Shown one piece after another: positions 45,827-57,294 of a stretch of DNA of 64,000 nucleotides. The stretch is from Icerya purchasi (taxonomy: Eukaryota > Arthropoda > Insecta > Hemiptera > Monophlebidae). Below the pieces are notes generated by a model. The model was given only the letters and a program-made list of their open reading frames with translations, ran no database searches and was not told where the DNA came from. The stretch covers positions 30,052,683 through 30,116,682 of the forward strand of contig CM077116.1 of NCBI GenBank assembly GCA_039619475.1, written 5' to 3'. How positions within the stretch are numbered: position 1 is the first letter of the stretch; every line of letters begins with the position of its first letter. The position numbers were made by a program, and so were the translations under genes.

Positions 45827-48800
45827 TTATTTGGCGGATAAATTACTTTTAAATCGTATCCTGGGATCAGTCGGTCGCGATAATGCAGATGGAATGCGAG
45901 ATTCATTTTGCGAAACAGCCGCCATTGGGAGTGCCGCAGCGAGCAGCGGTGGAACGTTGGGATTTATCTGAGGCGGAATATTCAAATTAGGTGGCGGAAC
46001 TTGCGTGATCAGATTTAGATTAATCGGCACCGGAGCGTTTTTCGAAGTAACAGCGGACAGTCTTGGATCGGCCAATTGAGTTGCCGTCGTTGCGGCTGCG
46101 GTTCGCGAGAGGCGCGGATCCCGAGGCGGTAACAGTTCGCTTTCGGATTTTTTCGTAATAATAGCGACATTATTGGCGGGCTGAAAGGCGACCACCGCCG
46201 GTAGCGAATTGGTGACGACGGGTAGCGGATTTAAGGTGGTGGGCGATAAGGTATTGATTAGTAGATGCTTGCCGGTGGCAGTCTCTAGGCGAGGATCGGA
46301 CGATTTCGTTGCGACAGCCGACGACGGCCCGGTACTAGGCGTCAACGGCGCATCAGCGGACTGATCGGCGACGCTTAGTCTGTTAAAGCGTGGGTCCAGG
46401 TCGTTCAGTCTGCAGCTCGAAGGCATGGCGGCGTAATTTACTTTCGGAATCGGGTCGAGCGGAATCAGTTTGTACTCCATCGGTGGATGAGAAGTGATGG
46501 ACGCGTCAATTTCGGTGGCGATGTCGTGCATCGGAATCGGCTTAAACGGCAAGTTGTTCATATTTATGATCGGCGACTGCTCGTTCCCAGCGATTACTTC
46601 GGATGGGGCCAGCAACGAAGACGGACCGGCATCGATCCAGCTACACTGTTTGCTTTCTGTCGACGGCGCCGCATTGCCGCCGCCGCTGCTACTTCCGGTT
46701 GTGTTCGTCGAAGTAATGCCGCTGTCCGCTGAGACTTCGTTCGCCGCCGACTGCTGACGTATCGAGGAAAGTATCTTACTCACCTCGTCGCTAATATGAA
46801 TGTTGGACAGTTCGGAAATATTCAGTAGGGGCGCGGACGACTCAGTCGCCGCACTGTTGCGATTCGAAGACGGCTGTAGTAAATTGATCCGGCTGCCGGT
46901 TTTATCGGCCGTAGGTGCTGCCGTTGCCGGTTTGATCGTATTCAGTATAACGTTCAACGACGAGACGCCGGCCGTTACTGCTGAGCTATCCTCGTCACTG
47001 GAATACCAATCGACCTCTTCGTTCGTGGCAGTAGCGCCGCCGGTATAGCGCTCTTCTTCCCGACTAGCGTTGTCGACAGTTTCCGATTCGGGCAACGGTT
47101 CGCCGCAGTCGTTAACCTTTTTCTGTTGCTGCAATATGCGACGATATAGCTCTTGCTGTTTCTTCGGCAAGTGCGAAGCGGCCTCCGACAACTGAACCAC
47201 CATCTTCGCTTGGCCGATATCGTCTTCTTCCTCCTTATTATTAGCGGCCGACTGGTCGCGCTGTTGCCACTGCCCTTCGTCCGTTTCTTGCTCTTTCTCC
47301 GGGGTCGGAAAGTCGTAGTTCTGCATCTCGTGCTTGCGTCGCTGTCGATCGCGCTGCTTCTGTTCTTTCCGGTTCAGTTTCCGGATTTCCCGCTCCAGGT
47401 ATTTCTTCTCTTCGCTGTCGCTGCGCATCTGATGATGATGATGATGATGATGTTTGCCGCTTTTTTTCTTGCTTCTCTTTCTGCCGCTGTTGCTACTTCT
47501 GTCGTGTTCTTCGTCGCTGCGCCGACGATGCGACCCGACCGATAATTCAGCGCCGTCGTTCGGCGTCGCGGCGGTAACGTTTTCCTCTTCCTCCTCCGGT
47601 CCGTCGTCCTCCTCGCCCATGTCGATGTCGACGTCGTCGTCGTCGTCACCGTCATTGTTGAAGCCGGTCAACGAACGCGGCGAACAGATGGGCGTATTGT
47701 GGTCATCTTCGGCTCCGCTATTGTAATATTTGCCGCCGTTGTTGTTGTCTTCGAAGTCGGACGATTCCACTCGAGCGCCGTGCAAAGACCGACTTCGACG
47801 CGACGAGGCGCGACCGTCGCCGCGTCTTCTACTGTTACGATCGTCGAGATCTGGAAATTTCGACGATTTTCCGCCTAGCGGGACGCGTTCGTGGTAGTCG
47901 ACCGGAACGGCAGGTGGCCCGGCGAGGAAATTATCGTGCGTGTGCCGACTGTTGTATCGGCGATTGTTATTAAGCAGCGGCGGCGCTTGCTTGTACTTGT
48001 TTCGCAGCGGCTTGTCGTCTTCTAGCGCGCTGCTGGAGAACGGTCTTTCGTCGATCTCGTCGCTGTTAATGTAGTCGGCGTCGGGCGTCGTATTGGCGAT
48101 TATATCTTCGTACTTGTCCACCGACGGTGGAATCGAGACCCTTATATCGAACAACGACGGTATCCGGCTATCTTTCGCGTCTTTCCGCGACAGTGCGGTT
48201 ATCGGCGGCGGCAAGCGAGAATGATGACGGTAATCGCCGTCTACCATGTAGTCGTCTTCCAGCGGATCATCCATCGCGCCGGTTGTTCGTTTGGACGGCA
48301 GCGGCGGTGGCGCGAGTCGATCATCGCTGCTAAACGAGGAAGGCACGACGTCGTTCTTATTCAGATACTTCCAGAGGACTTTGCGATGTAAATCGTCCAA
48401 CTTCCGATGGCTGAACTTGCAATCCTTACCCTGGTAACAGGTGGATCCGGTATGGTAGAATTTGCACGGGAAATCGTTGTGCATGTAAACGCACTGATCG
48501 CGTTTATTGCACCGATCCATCACGTAGAACTTGCACGGTTCCAGTTTCTTCGGCCTGGTCAACGCGTGGATAAAGTTGCACTCGCTGCCTCGATTACACT
48601 TGCCGTGAAGAAAAAATATGCACAAATCTTGACTAATGCCTCCGGCACTGCCGCCACCGCCGGAGGAAGGCTCTTCTTTATTTTTAATCAGCGCCGGCGG
48701 ACCGCGGCCCACCGATCCGGTTCCCAAGGCCGTTGCTCTGCTAGCGGCAGCGCCGATGTCACTGTTAAACTTGCCGCCTCTGCCGCTATTCGTCCTTCGA

Positions 48801-49498
48801 CCGCTGCCGGCTTCCTGATGAGCGTGATATCGATCGTGATGATAATTACGGTCGCTGTTCGACTTAAGGAAACTTCCGTTACCGCTGCCCGGCGGAATTT
48901 TAGGATCGGGCAGCAGCGGCTCCTTGCGACCGGCGGCCGGTCGCGAAGCGGCCGAGCTCGTCTTCTTACCGCTACCGCTACTACTACTACTACTAGTGTT
49001 AGGAACTTCAGTACCGAACGATGTCCGACTGCCGTTGTTCAACGAACCACCCGATATGCAGATGATGTCGTCCTCGTCGCTAATACCGACGTTTTCCTTC
49101 CGTTCCGTCGATCTGCGACGCTTCTTCCGAACGACTGTCAGCGAAGCGGATGTCGTACTGCTTCTTCGTTTAGCGACGGTATGGTGGTCGGACGAAGACG
49201 ACTCGCTCACCCTGGAACTTCGTCGTTTCTTGACGGCGACCGTTTCCTCCTTGAGCGACTTATCGCCGTGATTTCCGTTGAAAGTTTGTTCGGACGATTT
49301 ACTTTTAAAGGCGCTGGCGCCGCTTTTCACGTCCGGCAGTCCGTACTCTCGTTTTTGTTCATCGGGAAGCAAATTATTCTTGAAAAATGTCTTGTTCCTT
49401 ACTTTTTGATCATGGTCGCCGTCATGATATTCGTTTTCGCTGTCACCGGCAGCCTCATCATCCAATATTTCACCATCTTCAATGTCACCCTCGTCCAT
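45827..49498 (-). CDS. su(s)-like: CCCH zinc-finger protein, Suppressor of sable / ZC3H4 family, 1223 aa
   Basis: Three CCCH fingers lie at residues 293-311 (C-x7-C-x5-C-x3-H), 322-340 (C-x7-C-x5-C-x3-H) and 345-364 (C-x8-C-x5-C-x3-H). The wording CKFYHTGSTCYQGKDCKFSH is near-diagnostic for the ZC3H4/ZC3H6/ZC3H8 and Drosophila Su(s) group. The N-terminus is acidic with basic/Ser patches and a SIM-like DEDDIICISGG (~140-150). The middle is low complexity: an acidic run, a seven-His tract and a Lys/Arg-Glu coiled-coil-like stretch. The last ~190 residues carry repeated DPRL/DPRF/DPRI motifs, as in Su(s). The length is close to that of family members, which are about 1.3 kb of codons. Known members bind nascent RNA in the nucleus with Wdr82 and attenuate unproductive or non-coding transcription. 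The start has A at -3 and G at +4. The gene is one uninterrupted frame, whereas I would expect introns. Confidence 0.93.
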   Translation of the reverse strand: MDEGDIEDGEILDDEAAGDSENEYHDGDHDQKVRNKTFFKNNLLPDEQKREYGLPDVKSGASAFKSKSSEQTFNGNHGDKSLKEETVAVKKRRSSRVSESSSSDHHTVAKRRSSTTSASLTVVRKKRRRSTERKENVGISDEDDIICISGGSLNNGSRTSFGTEVPNTSSSSSSGSGKKTSSAASRPAAGRKEPLLPDPKIPPGSGNGSFLKSNSDRNYHHDRYHAHQEAGSGRRTNSGRGGKFNSDIGAAASRATALGTGSVGRGPPALIKNKEEPSSGGGGSAGGISQDLCIFFLHGKCNRGSECNFIHALTRPKKLEPCKFYVMDRCNKRDQCVYMHNDFPCKFYHTGSTCYQGKDCKFSHRKLDDLHRKVLWKYLNKNDVVPSSFSSDDRLAPPPLPSKRTTGAMDDPLEDDYMVDGDYRHHSRLPPPITALSRKDAKDSRIPSLFDIRVSIPPSVDKYEDIIANTTPDADYINSDEIDERPFSSSALEDDKPLRNKYKQAPPLLNNNRRYNSRHTHDNFLAGPPAVPVDYHERVPLGGKSSKFPDLDDRNSRRRGDGRASSRRSRSLHGARVESSDFEDNNNGGKYYNSGAEDDHNTPICSPRSLTGFNNDGDDDDDVDIDMGEEDDGPEEEEENVTAATPNDGAELSVGSHRRRSDEEHDRSSNSGRKRSKKKSGKHHHHHHHQMRSDSEEKKYLEREIRKLNRKEQKQRDRQRRKHEMQNYDFPTPEKEQETDEGQWQQRDQSAANNKEEEDDIGQAKMVVQLSEAASHLPKKQQELYRRILQQQKKVNDCGEPLPESETVDNASREEERYTGGATATNEEVDWYSSDEDSSAVTAGVSSLNVILNTIKPATAAPTADKTGSRINLLQPSSNRNSAATESSAPLLNISELSNIHISDEVSKILSSIRQQSAANEVSADSGITSTNTTGSSSGGGNAAPSTESKQCSWIDAGPSSLLAPSEVIAGNEQSPIINMNNLPFKPIPMHDIATEIDASITSHPPMEYKLIPLDPIPKVNYAAMPSSCRLNDLDPRFNRLSVADQSADAPLTPSTGPSSAVATKSSDPRLETATGKHLLINTLSPTTLNPLPVVTNSLPAVVAFQPANNVAIITKKSESELLPPRDPRLSRTAAATTATQLADPRLSAVTSKNAPVPINLNLITQVPPPNLNIPPQINPNVPPLLAAALPMAAVSQNESRIPSALSRPTDPRIRFKSNLSAK

Positions 49499-49627
49499 GA
49501 TATCACAATGACACCGTGCCCAACGCGTATCTATATACAGTCTCCTTTATTCCGTTCCACGTGAAAATAGTTTCGGCGGCACCGACGTTTCTCTTTACTC
49601 GTGACTCGATGGAAGCGTTTTTATATA
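49499..49627 (-). promoter_or_regulatory. leader and TATA-like element of the CCCH gene
   Basis: TATATAAAA on the minus strand at 49619-49627 lies 121 bases before the start codon, giving an expected start of transcription near 49590 and a leader of ~90 bases. AT-rich DNA makes the element weak evidence on its own. Confidence 0.3.
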
Positions 49628-52600
49628 TTTCCAGCTGAACCAACAAAAGTAAATAACATTCAGAATACAACGCATTTTATCATCGATCACATACGCGCGC
49701 ACTTTCATTCGTGGCATTAGCGCACACTGTGCTCAATTAAACGTAAACATTCTTCTCTAACATATTAATAAAGGACAAAATTAAGACGTGAAGGAAAAGT
49801 AGCAGACTCGCTTTATCCGCAAGAAGAATTTTAGCATGTGGAATGAAGAGTATAATCGCCCGCCGAAATTAACTACAATTCAAGCAATTGGGGCCGACAA
49901 AATTTGAGCTACGCTTAACAGACTAAACATGTTTATCCAGTGATCGCACAGAGTCGCACTTCAAGTATATGAAGAAACACAGATAACTAACAAATTTTCG
50001 TAAGTTCGCAGTATTTTTAAACGCGTCAAAAAAAAAAATAAATAAATAAATAAAGTAAAAAAATCGTGACAATTCATTGAGGTGAGAAATTTCAAAACCG
50101 CTGACAAAACTATAAAAACGAAACTTTTTAATAGTAATAAACAAACTATATATATATATAATATAACAACCTCTTTAAAAATCGAAACTGAAATTCAACA
50201 AGCGCCTATAAGAAATTCAAATGTAACACAGATGCCGTGATAAAATGATAAATGTTGAGACATAGAGGATGATGACAAAACCTCGTTCACTTTATTCAAC
50301 TAATTCGATTACTATTTTTACATTTTGATTTTTAAGAATTTTCCTCCGTTCTCTCCCTTCTTTTCCAAACGAGAAAAAGCACGGGCCGCTTTTCACCAAA
50401 ATCTGGACACATTTCTGGCCGGTATTATTAATTACCGTCATCATCGAAGTATGCACTATTCGGTACTATCACGCGTTTTTGATTTCGATTCTAGCTGAAA
50501 CACAGTAGCAGCAACAACGAATGGGGAAATCAACGGAATGTAAAACGAACTGTCTTGAATAATCACAACTAACATGTTTACTACGTTCAAAACCACCATC
50601 AAAATTGAAAGAATTATTCACTACCAATTCCTACATATTAAAAACCGCGTGTAATAAAATAGTGACAGAACAAAAAAAATCATCATACTCTCGTCAATAG
50701 TCGAAACATAAATACCAAATCGCCTTGCTGATGTCTTTAAAGCAGACACAATATCGAAGCAATTCGAACGGTAAAACGCTAATAATATAAAAAAGTACAG
50801 AAAAATTCGACAGAAAAAATTAAAGACATTAAATGTGACCCGTAATTTTTGAAAATAGTTCAACGCGTAGAACAAACTAAATAAAATAGTTTTCCAAAGC
50901 GCGAGATTTGTTGTTTAAATGTAAACGGGCGATTACAAACGGGGAAAAAATCATTAACAGGAAAATCTTTAGAAAGTGAACAACAATTTGAAATTAGGAA
51001 AATAAAGCAAGCGAAATTGCGAACGAGTCATTTTATTTTTCATCACAGACGAATAAATGCCGGTATGAATATAAAAAAAATACGGTAAACATATATTAAT
51101 ACGTAGCGCTGGGCATAATTAAGTAGTGATATACAACCATATTAACGCAGAAGTAATGAAGAAAATATAAAATTAATTGTCTGTATTTTATTTTTGCTTT
51201 AAAATACACTTATAATACACGTATAGAGATATAGAGTCTGTCTCGTTTGTCGAATAAGCAACATATACCGGAAGACGAGTGCTGCTGTTGTATCTATTGA
51301 CGCGAAGTAAAACTTTCGTTTCAATTTTCGAAACATATACTCAAATTACAATCCGTACTTTTTTTTATTCCAATATTGAAAAGTATACATTTTCTCGAGG
51401 TCGTAGCCCACGAAAAAAAGGTCAAAATGATTTCATAAATTAATTTTCTCATTTCAAACATTGAAAGATATATAAATGATATACACAACTTTTACATGAT
51501 AAAACAAAGAATTTCCGAAACGCAAAAAATTAAATTAAACAAAAAATATCTAATTCCGCCTATCCCCTTTCATCGTCAAAATTTAAATGTGCCACGTAAT
51601 TGCAAATCGTTAAATTCTCACAAAATACTATCGTTCATTATAATAAAGACGCCGCGATCCTAGATTCAATATCATAAATGGCAAACGAAAATTCCTAAAT
51701 TCATCTGAATTCAAACAAAAATAGATTTCTTACACATTCACCAGCTGCACATTTGTAATATTTGAAACGACAAAATGCGGAGTTTTTAAAATGATCGGAT
51801 TTTTTAAAATGATCGGATTTTTTAATCGATGACCGATGTTTAATCCCTTCCCACAAGGTCTACACACTGTTGAATCGGTAAAATTCGCATTATTTTCGTC
51901 GAAACAAAAAATACAGCTAGTAATTTTAAACGGCCCGTATCATTTTTCAAGATGCCTTTCTTGGGTCCTCTAGATTTATTTTATATTGAAATGACGTTTC
52001 CCTAAAATTAACACAGTTGATCTTGTAGGCCATTTTTAAAAATACTTAAAGCGCTCGAAAAGCAAAATAAACGCGAATAAAACAGGAACTACATTATTCA
52101 ACTTTTTTTTTTTTTTTCTTGTTCGGGTCTTTCCCTGGACTTGTCAGCAATGAACAATTTACCTTATTCAACTAAACAAACGACCTTAGTATGTAAAAAC
52201 TACTTTTACATATTTAGATATAATGTCGGAGAAAGGCTTAACATTCCTGCACGCATAAGACCAAAAAAATCGATATTTTCATTTTTCTGCGCGGGAGGGG
52301 GGCAATCTTAATTATGTGTATGGGGTCGTTTATATTTCTAAATCCGTTTTAGTCAAATTTTTAGAAAATTCAGAAGAAGTCCTGTTGGGTTACACTTAGA
52401 ACTCTGCCTACCAATAGTAACATTTCATTGGCCTCACAGCGCAATGCGAATATCAATACTTTCAGCCTACATGTCACCCTTCAACATACTTCGGAAAATA
52501 ATGCAACGCCCGGTTCACTAAAGTCAATGTAAATTTCCCTATCATTCTTTTTCTGCCCTTTATACGAGTAGAGTATCCCGTTGCCACTAGATGCTTTACT

Positions 52601-53239
52601 TTTCTTTTTTTATTATTTTTAATATCACAGTTCTTCATCACAAACTTTTCGTGTATTATTATTTGAAAATTAATAATATATAAATAAACGTTGAATGCAA
52701 ATTTTTATACTTGAAAATATAAAAACAATTAAGTTTGAAAAAATTAAAACACCGAATAGTTTCCGATGTAAGCATCTATAATAATTATGGCGTATTCCAT
52801 ACTAGTGTCGTTTTAATTTCAGTTGTTCGTTATGCATTTTAAAGTATAAAAATTCGCGTCCTGTACGTTATTACTTTCTTTCCCGTACATATATTTTATT
52901 AAATAAAACTTCATATTCATAGTCTTTATTTTTTAATTTTTTTTTTTTTTTTGTATTATATATATATATATCTTAATTAGTTATAGTGTACCAAACTTCG
53001 AATTAAGTAATTACACTGCTTATAGCCCTATCTGGAGTTTTAGCATTTCCTCTAATTCAGCTCTACTATGAACTGAGAACTTTTGTTTCATAAACAATTT
53101 CAAATCACACCACTAAAGGCATTCTGTTACGTATCATTATTATACAAATATAAATATAAACATAAATACATATATATATATTTATGTTTACATCTTTTAA
53201 AATATGAATTATTAAATTAAATTCATAATTACACTTTGC
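49628..53239. other. upstream AT-rich intergenic sequence
   Basis: A tandem 19-base duplication (TTTTTTAAAATGATCGGA, ~51785-51825) and several homopolymer runs are all I can see. No gene or transposon is recognised in 3.6 kb. Confidence 0.3.
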
Positions 53240-53495
53240 AGTGCGGTAGCCTAACGGTTAAGATGCTTGGCTACTAAATCACAATTCGCGGGTTAAAAAT
53301 TTGTCTCGTTAAGTCGCTCCCAAATTTACCCAGCCTGTAATAATTGGGTAGCAGAAAAATCTACGAAAGTAAAGGTGGCCGGGAGAAAGGAACTGTCCTC
53401 CCTCCTCTCATTAATACCGTTGGGCTTAGTACCATTACAAAAAGCTTAACTTTATAATCCCCGACGTCCACTGTCAAGAGTATGGGACTTACTTT
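53240..53495 (+). mobile_element. SINE-B, tRNA-derived, with head
   Basis: The head GTGCGGTAGCCTAACGGTTA has a polymerase III A box (TAGCCTAACGG, 53247-53262). A degraded B box follows about 30 bases later (GCGGGTTAAAAATTT). The body from AAGTCGCTCCCAA to CTGTCAAGAGTATGGG matches the minus-strand copy at 8076-8249. It lacks the cloverleaf of a working tRNA. No poly(A) tail or clear target duplication was found. Confidence 0.75.
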
Positions 53496-54997
53496 CCTTT
53501 AATTACACCTTCTTACGTTAGTTCGTGAAGTTTTTAAAAATATTTGGTGTACCACCAAGTAACCATAAAATTAAAATGTAAAAAGATAAAAAACATATTC
53601 TTTAAATAAAAATAAAATCGCTAATTTTATTTTGCTGTACGATTCAGCGATAATCGAACTGATTAAAGAACAAACGTCGTATTTTCGAATACAAAGCCGT
53701 GATAATACAGTCTTTCGACTCCTCGGGATGTGGAAAATATGTTTTCATTGAAAAACATCATTTATATAGTCTTATTTCGCTATTACATTACTTTCGTTTC
53801 TACTCAACTCTAAAGCGTGCTAACCTAGTAGTTAAGATGCTCAAAAACCAAGCGTAAGGGACGCCCAAATCCAAATTCTGATTTTTTTTCATTATAAATT
53901 CAATGGGAAAAATATAGTAAAGAAATTTTGAGACAATTAAGGAATGACATTAGAACATAACTGACTTCTCTCATCATTGTCGTTAGGTTTTAATATATTT
54001 GAACTTTAACAACGTTCACAGCTTTGTCAACGCATCGGACTAATCTTATCACTCAAGTTAATATATTTTTAACAGTATGTACGTAACCTGATTTGATTTG
54101 TTCATATTTTCGGTGACTTTCCTTGTGTTAATTTATCAACAAATTCCCACTATATATAAAATGCGTCTGTTAACAGAATTAATTTAACTCGAGCTAATTC
54201 CATGTACACCTAAGAATTGTCACCCTGCAAAATTAACTATCGGCTACTCGTTGTTTGTAACGAAATAATTACGGTTTTTGTTTCCAAGTTGAAATTTATT
54301 CTTCTATTTTTTCCTAAAAATGAATCTTATATACTCTATGTTTTAAAATATAATCGACCGACAACACGTTCAACTCCACATCGTAATTAATTGTTACGAA
54401 ATAAATAAATTACTTTTCTTCGTCCTTTCTTAGATGCTAAAAGAAATTTAAAAAAGTAGATCATCAAATTCATTTAAAATTTAATGATTCCCTATCAATA
54501 CGCATCGAAGGGGACATGAACTGGAAATAAATAGCATAATTTGTTCGAATGTAATCGTATAACAAAATTCCAGCCTACCCCCCCCCCATAAATGTATATA
54601 AAAGTAAAGTGGGCCCAATACTCGTGCCAAGGTTCAGTGATTGCGGAATTACGCTTTTCATAATGTGAAAAGAATATTGGGGAGCAATTTCCTTGGGATC
54701 TTCTTTCACCCACAATTTCTCTACTACAACCGATGATATTTCATTTGATGTGTGTAAACATTTATTTTATTACGTAATTCATAACGATAAACTGATATAT
54801 CATATCATTTTCACGGTTTGTAATGTCAAAATTACAGAAATTAAGTGAATTTAACGTGCCTTCCTCAAACAGAAAGTCGCAACAATGGAATACTATTCAA
54901 AAGATTTGTTAAATTAAGTTTTATAATTAAAGATTTACTCTTAAACGGAAATAAGCAAACTTTAAAAAGAAAATATTTAATATGTAATATAATTATA
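53496..54997. other. intergenic sequence
   Basis: A second, poorer SINE-B-like head may lie at 53815-53875 (GCTAACCTAGTAGTTAAGAT). A 72-codon minus frame (54495-54713; KRNSAITEPWHEYWAHFTF) has a protein-like core but no recognised family. Confidence 0.3.
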
Positions 54998-55440
54998 GTC
55001 GCGTTTGGCCTAGTGGCTAGAGCGCTTGACTTCCGATCCGGAGGTCTCGTGTTCGATATCGGGCGACTACAAAAATTATGCAGCGCTAGTTTAGTACACA
55101 GCAGTATAGACACACACTTGGTGGAACTGCATTTGTATATCGATAAATCAAGCGACTATAGTCAGTTCCGAATGTAGTCGTGTGTATTAGCGTCGCATAG
55201 AGATATTCAGCCGGCGAACAATCGCATCAAGGTGAGTAAAGGCCAGTCGTCTTGGTTATCCTACTCTATTGATAAGCTTTCACATTTTGATCGGCAGCAC
55301 GCTTCATTAGCGAATGAAAACCTGGCAGCAGATATAAAATGCATCTCCCAATTTCCCTGGTCAGCACGGGAGATTAGGCAACTTATCCCGCTAAGGATTG
55401 CCTACACCCAGCAGTGGGCTGATATGGGCATATCGTGATA
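54998..55440 (+). mobile_element. SINE-A, tRNA-derived, with RTE-like 3' end
   Basis: The first 73 bases look like a tRNA: GTCGC pairs with GCGAC at 55063-55067, A box TGGCCTAGTGGC (55006-55017) and B box GTTCGATATC (55051-55060). The anticodon loop would read TCC, but the T stem and part of the anticodon stem do not pair, so it is not a working tRNA gene. A ~330-base body follows and ends GCCTACACCCAGCAGTGGGC at 55400-55419. From memory, that ending resembles the 3' ends of RTE-clade LINEs in insects (CCCAGCAGTGG), which would explain how the SINE is mobilised. Confidence 0.78.
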
Positions 55441-57055
55441 GGTTTATCGTGAATGACTAATTATTATACGGATAATGTATAAAGTGGAATAAATACGATT
55501 CCCTCTATTTATTAATTTAAATTTGAAGTAAAACGTTGCGAATTAAAAATTTAATATCACCATTTAGTTCCATGTGAGGCATCTATATGCACATGATATC
55601 AGTGGCGAATCCTCAAGTATTTCTAGTCACACGGCAAAGTAGTACCAAAGAAAATTGAAAAAGAAAGATGCCACTACTTCTCCGGCAGCAGAGATTAATT
55701 TAAAGAGATAGTTTTTAGCTTGCCAGCAGAAATTTGAGAAGTCGTTGCGAAGACAAACACTTAATATGCAAAAAGTCGTCCGTCAGTGTCGAGTAGTAAT
55801 GAATTCTGACTAGATAATATGCTCGCTTTGGTCTTTTGTTCGGCAAACGCTAAGAGTACTCCTCCGATATTAGCGAGTCACTAAGAGTACATCGAAAATG
55901 TGCACACGTTTAAAACAACAGGGTATGCAGGCAAACAGATCAGAGCGCTTAACAAATCCCTGGTACTTCGCCCCACTTTACATGCGCATTGTATCGCTGC
56001 GAAACTGTGACTGCGTTACCGTTATTTTATCACAGCGAAATTATGCTCACACATACACACACACCTAATTTATAAATACGCTTAGCGAAATATACCGTAG
56101 CGAAAATCTGTCGACTGTGATAAAAAATGGTATTGAAACGGTAGTGCAGTGAACCAGCGATTATTAAATCGGCAATTCAGAAAGTTTATTAATGGAGCAG
56201 ACATATTGACTATTAAAAATGTTTTTTTAATATAATTGTAATTTTAAATAATACATTTCAATTACTTTTTTTTATTTTTTAATTTTAAAATTCCTCATAT
56301 TCTAACAAAAAAAAAATCGGCTAGGCGCTGTATATATACGTATTTCACTGTATAGTTTTAAAATTACGTAATTTAAAAATTATTTTTATTTATATATTTA
56401 TTTTTTGAATTTATTTTGCATTATTCCTTTCTGCTGGTCATATAAATTATTTACTTTATCGAAATTTACAAAAAAAGTCGCTTCTTAATTTGGGTTTTGT
56501 TTGTGTAGTAGTGCGTGCGACTATGTGTCGAGTTAATTCCATTTCAACATTTTGCTGTCTTGGAGAAGTACCGGGAAAAAAATCAGGATTCGCCATTGAT
56601 ATATGTACATGTGTATGTATATATGTTTGCGCGTGTATGTGTCCTTCAGATTGTAATTGTATTCGCTATCTTTATGCGGACTCGTTATTTTAATCGCAAA
56701 ATTTAGTAAATGTATTTTTTCATTTGAATACTCCAATAATAGAAATTTTAGTCTTGAACAGTTACGGCACATTCATTACAACTGATTCTAATGCGCACAT
56801 GCAGACGAATTTTTAAAGTTTTATCACTCGATTATACACTTGAATAAATTAAAAACCAATATGGAATAACAAAAACCATTTAAAAACCAATAACAAAAAA
56901 AAAAAAACAAAAAAAAACTGGAATATAAATAAAATTAAACCGTACTGCTTCATATAACGAGGGTGGTTTTTTAAACTATCGTTTTCAATAACATTGCCTT
57001 TTTAAATGTAAATGATACATACTTTTCACTGGTAATGTGTACTACTTTTATAGAA
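55441..57055. other. intergenic sequence
   Basis: A CAGTGGCGAATCCTC at 55602 resembles a hAT terminus, but no matching right end was found. The remainder is AT-rich, with no supported gene. Confidence 0.3.
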
Positions 57056-57150
57056 TTACATTTCACCTAAATATGGCACGTCGTCATAGATATTATCTAC
57101 TTTTCTGCCCTGAGCCGTACTGCTCGATGCCCAGCATCGTGATCGCTTAT
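57056..57150 (-). CDS. candidate C-terminal coding segment
   Basis: The minus frame ends NKRSRCWASSSTAQGRKVDN, IYDDVPYLGEM and a stop. The tail looks like a real acidic, Tyr-containing C-terminus and is GC-richer than its surroundings. The open frame extends to 57238, but its upstream part is Cys/His-rich and less convincing. A weak acceptor (CAAATAAG) precedes it. Unidentified. Confidence 0.22.
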
Positions 57151-57294
57151 TTGTACATTTTTTAGTTGTACAGACATAGGTATGGTGTTCATGGCAACTG
57201 TTTATGTGCAGTACGAATGTATGTACACGCAAGACCACACTTCGAATTCATTATAAATGTTTCGTTTATCGCGGCATAAAATATACAGTTCTCG

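Noticed and set aside
48407..49564. A 385-codon open frame antisense to the CCCH gene
   Set aside because: It lies wholly opposite a well-supported gene whose GC-rich, Ser/Gly/Asp-rich codons rarely give stops on the other strand. Its translation is low complexity with no domain.
54998..55070. A functional tRNA gene (anticodon TCC)
   Set aside because: A and B boxes are good, but the T stem and one anticodon-stem pair fail, and a SINE-like body follows directly.
55602..56333. A hAT element starting CAGTGGCGAATCCTC and ending GGCTAGGCGCTG
   Set aside because: The putative ends match poorly and the 8-base flanks (CATGATAT and TATATATA) differ.
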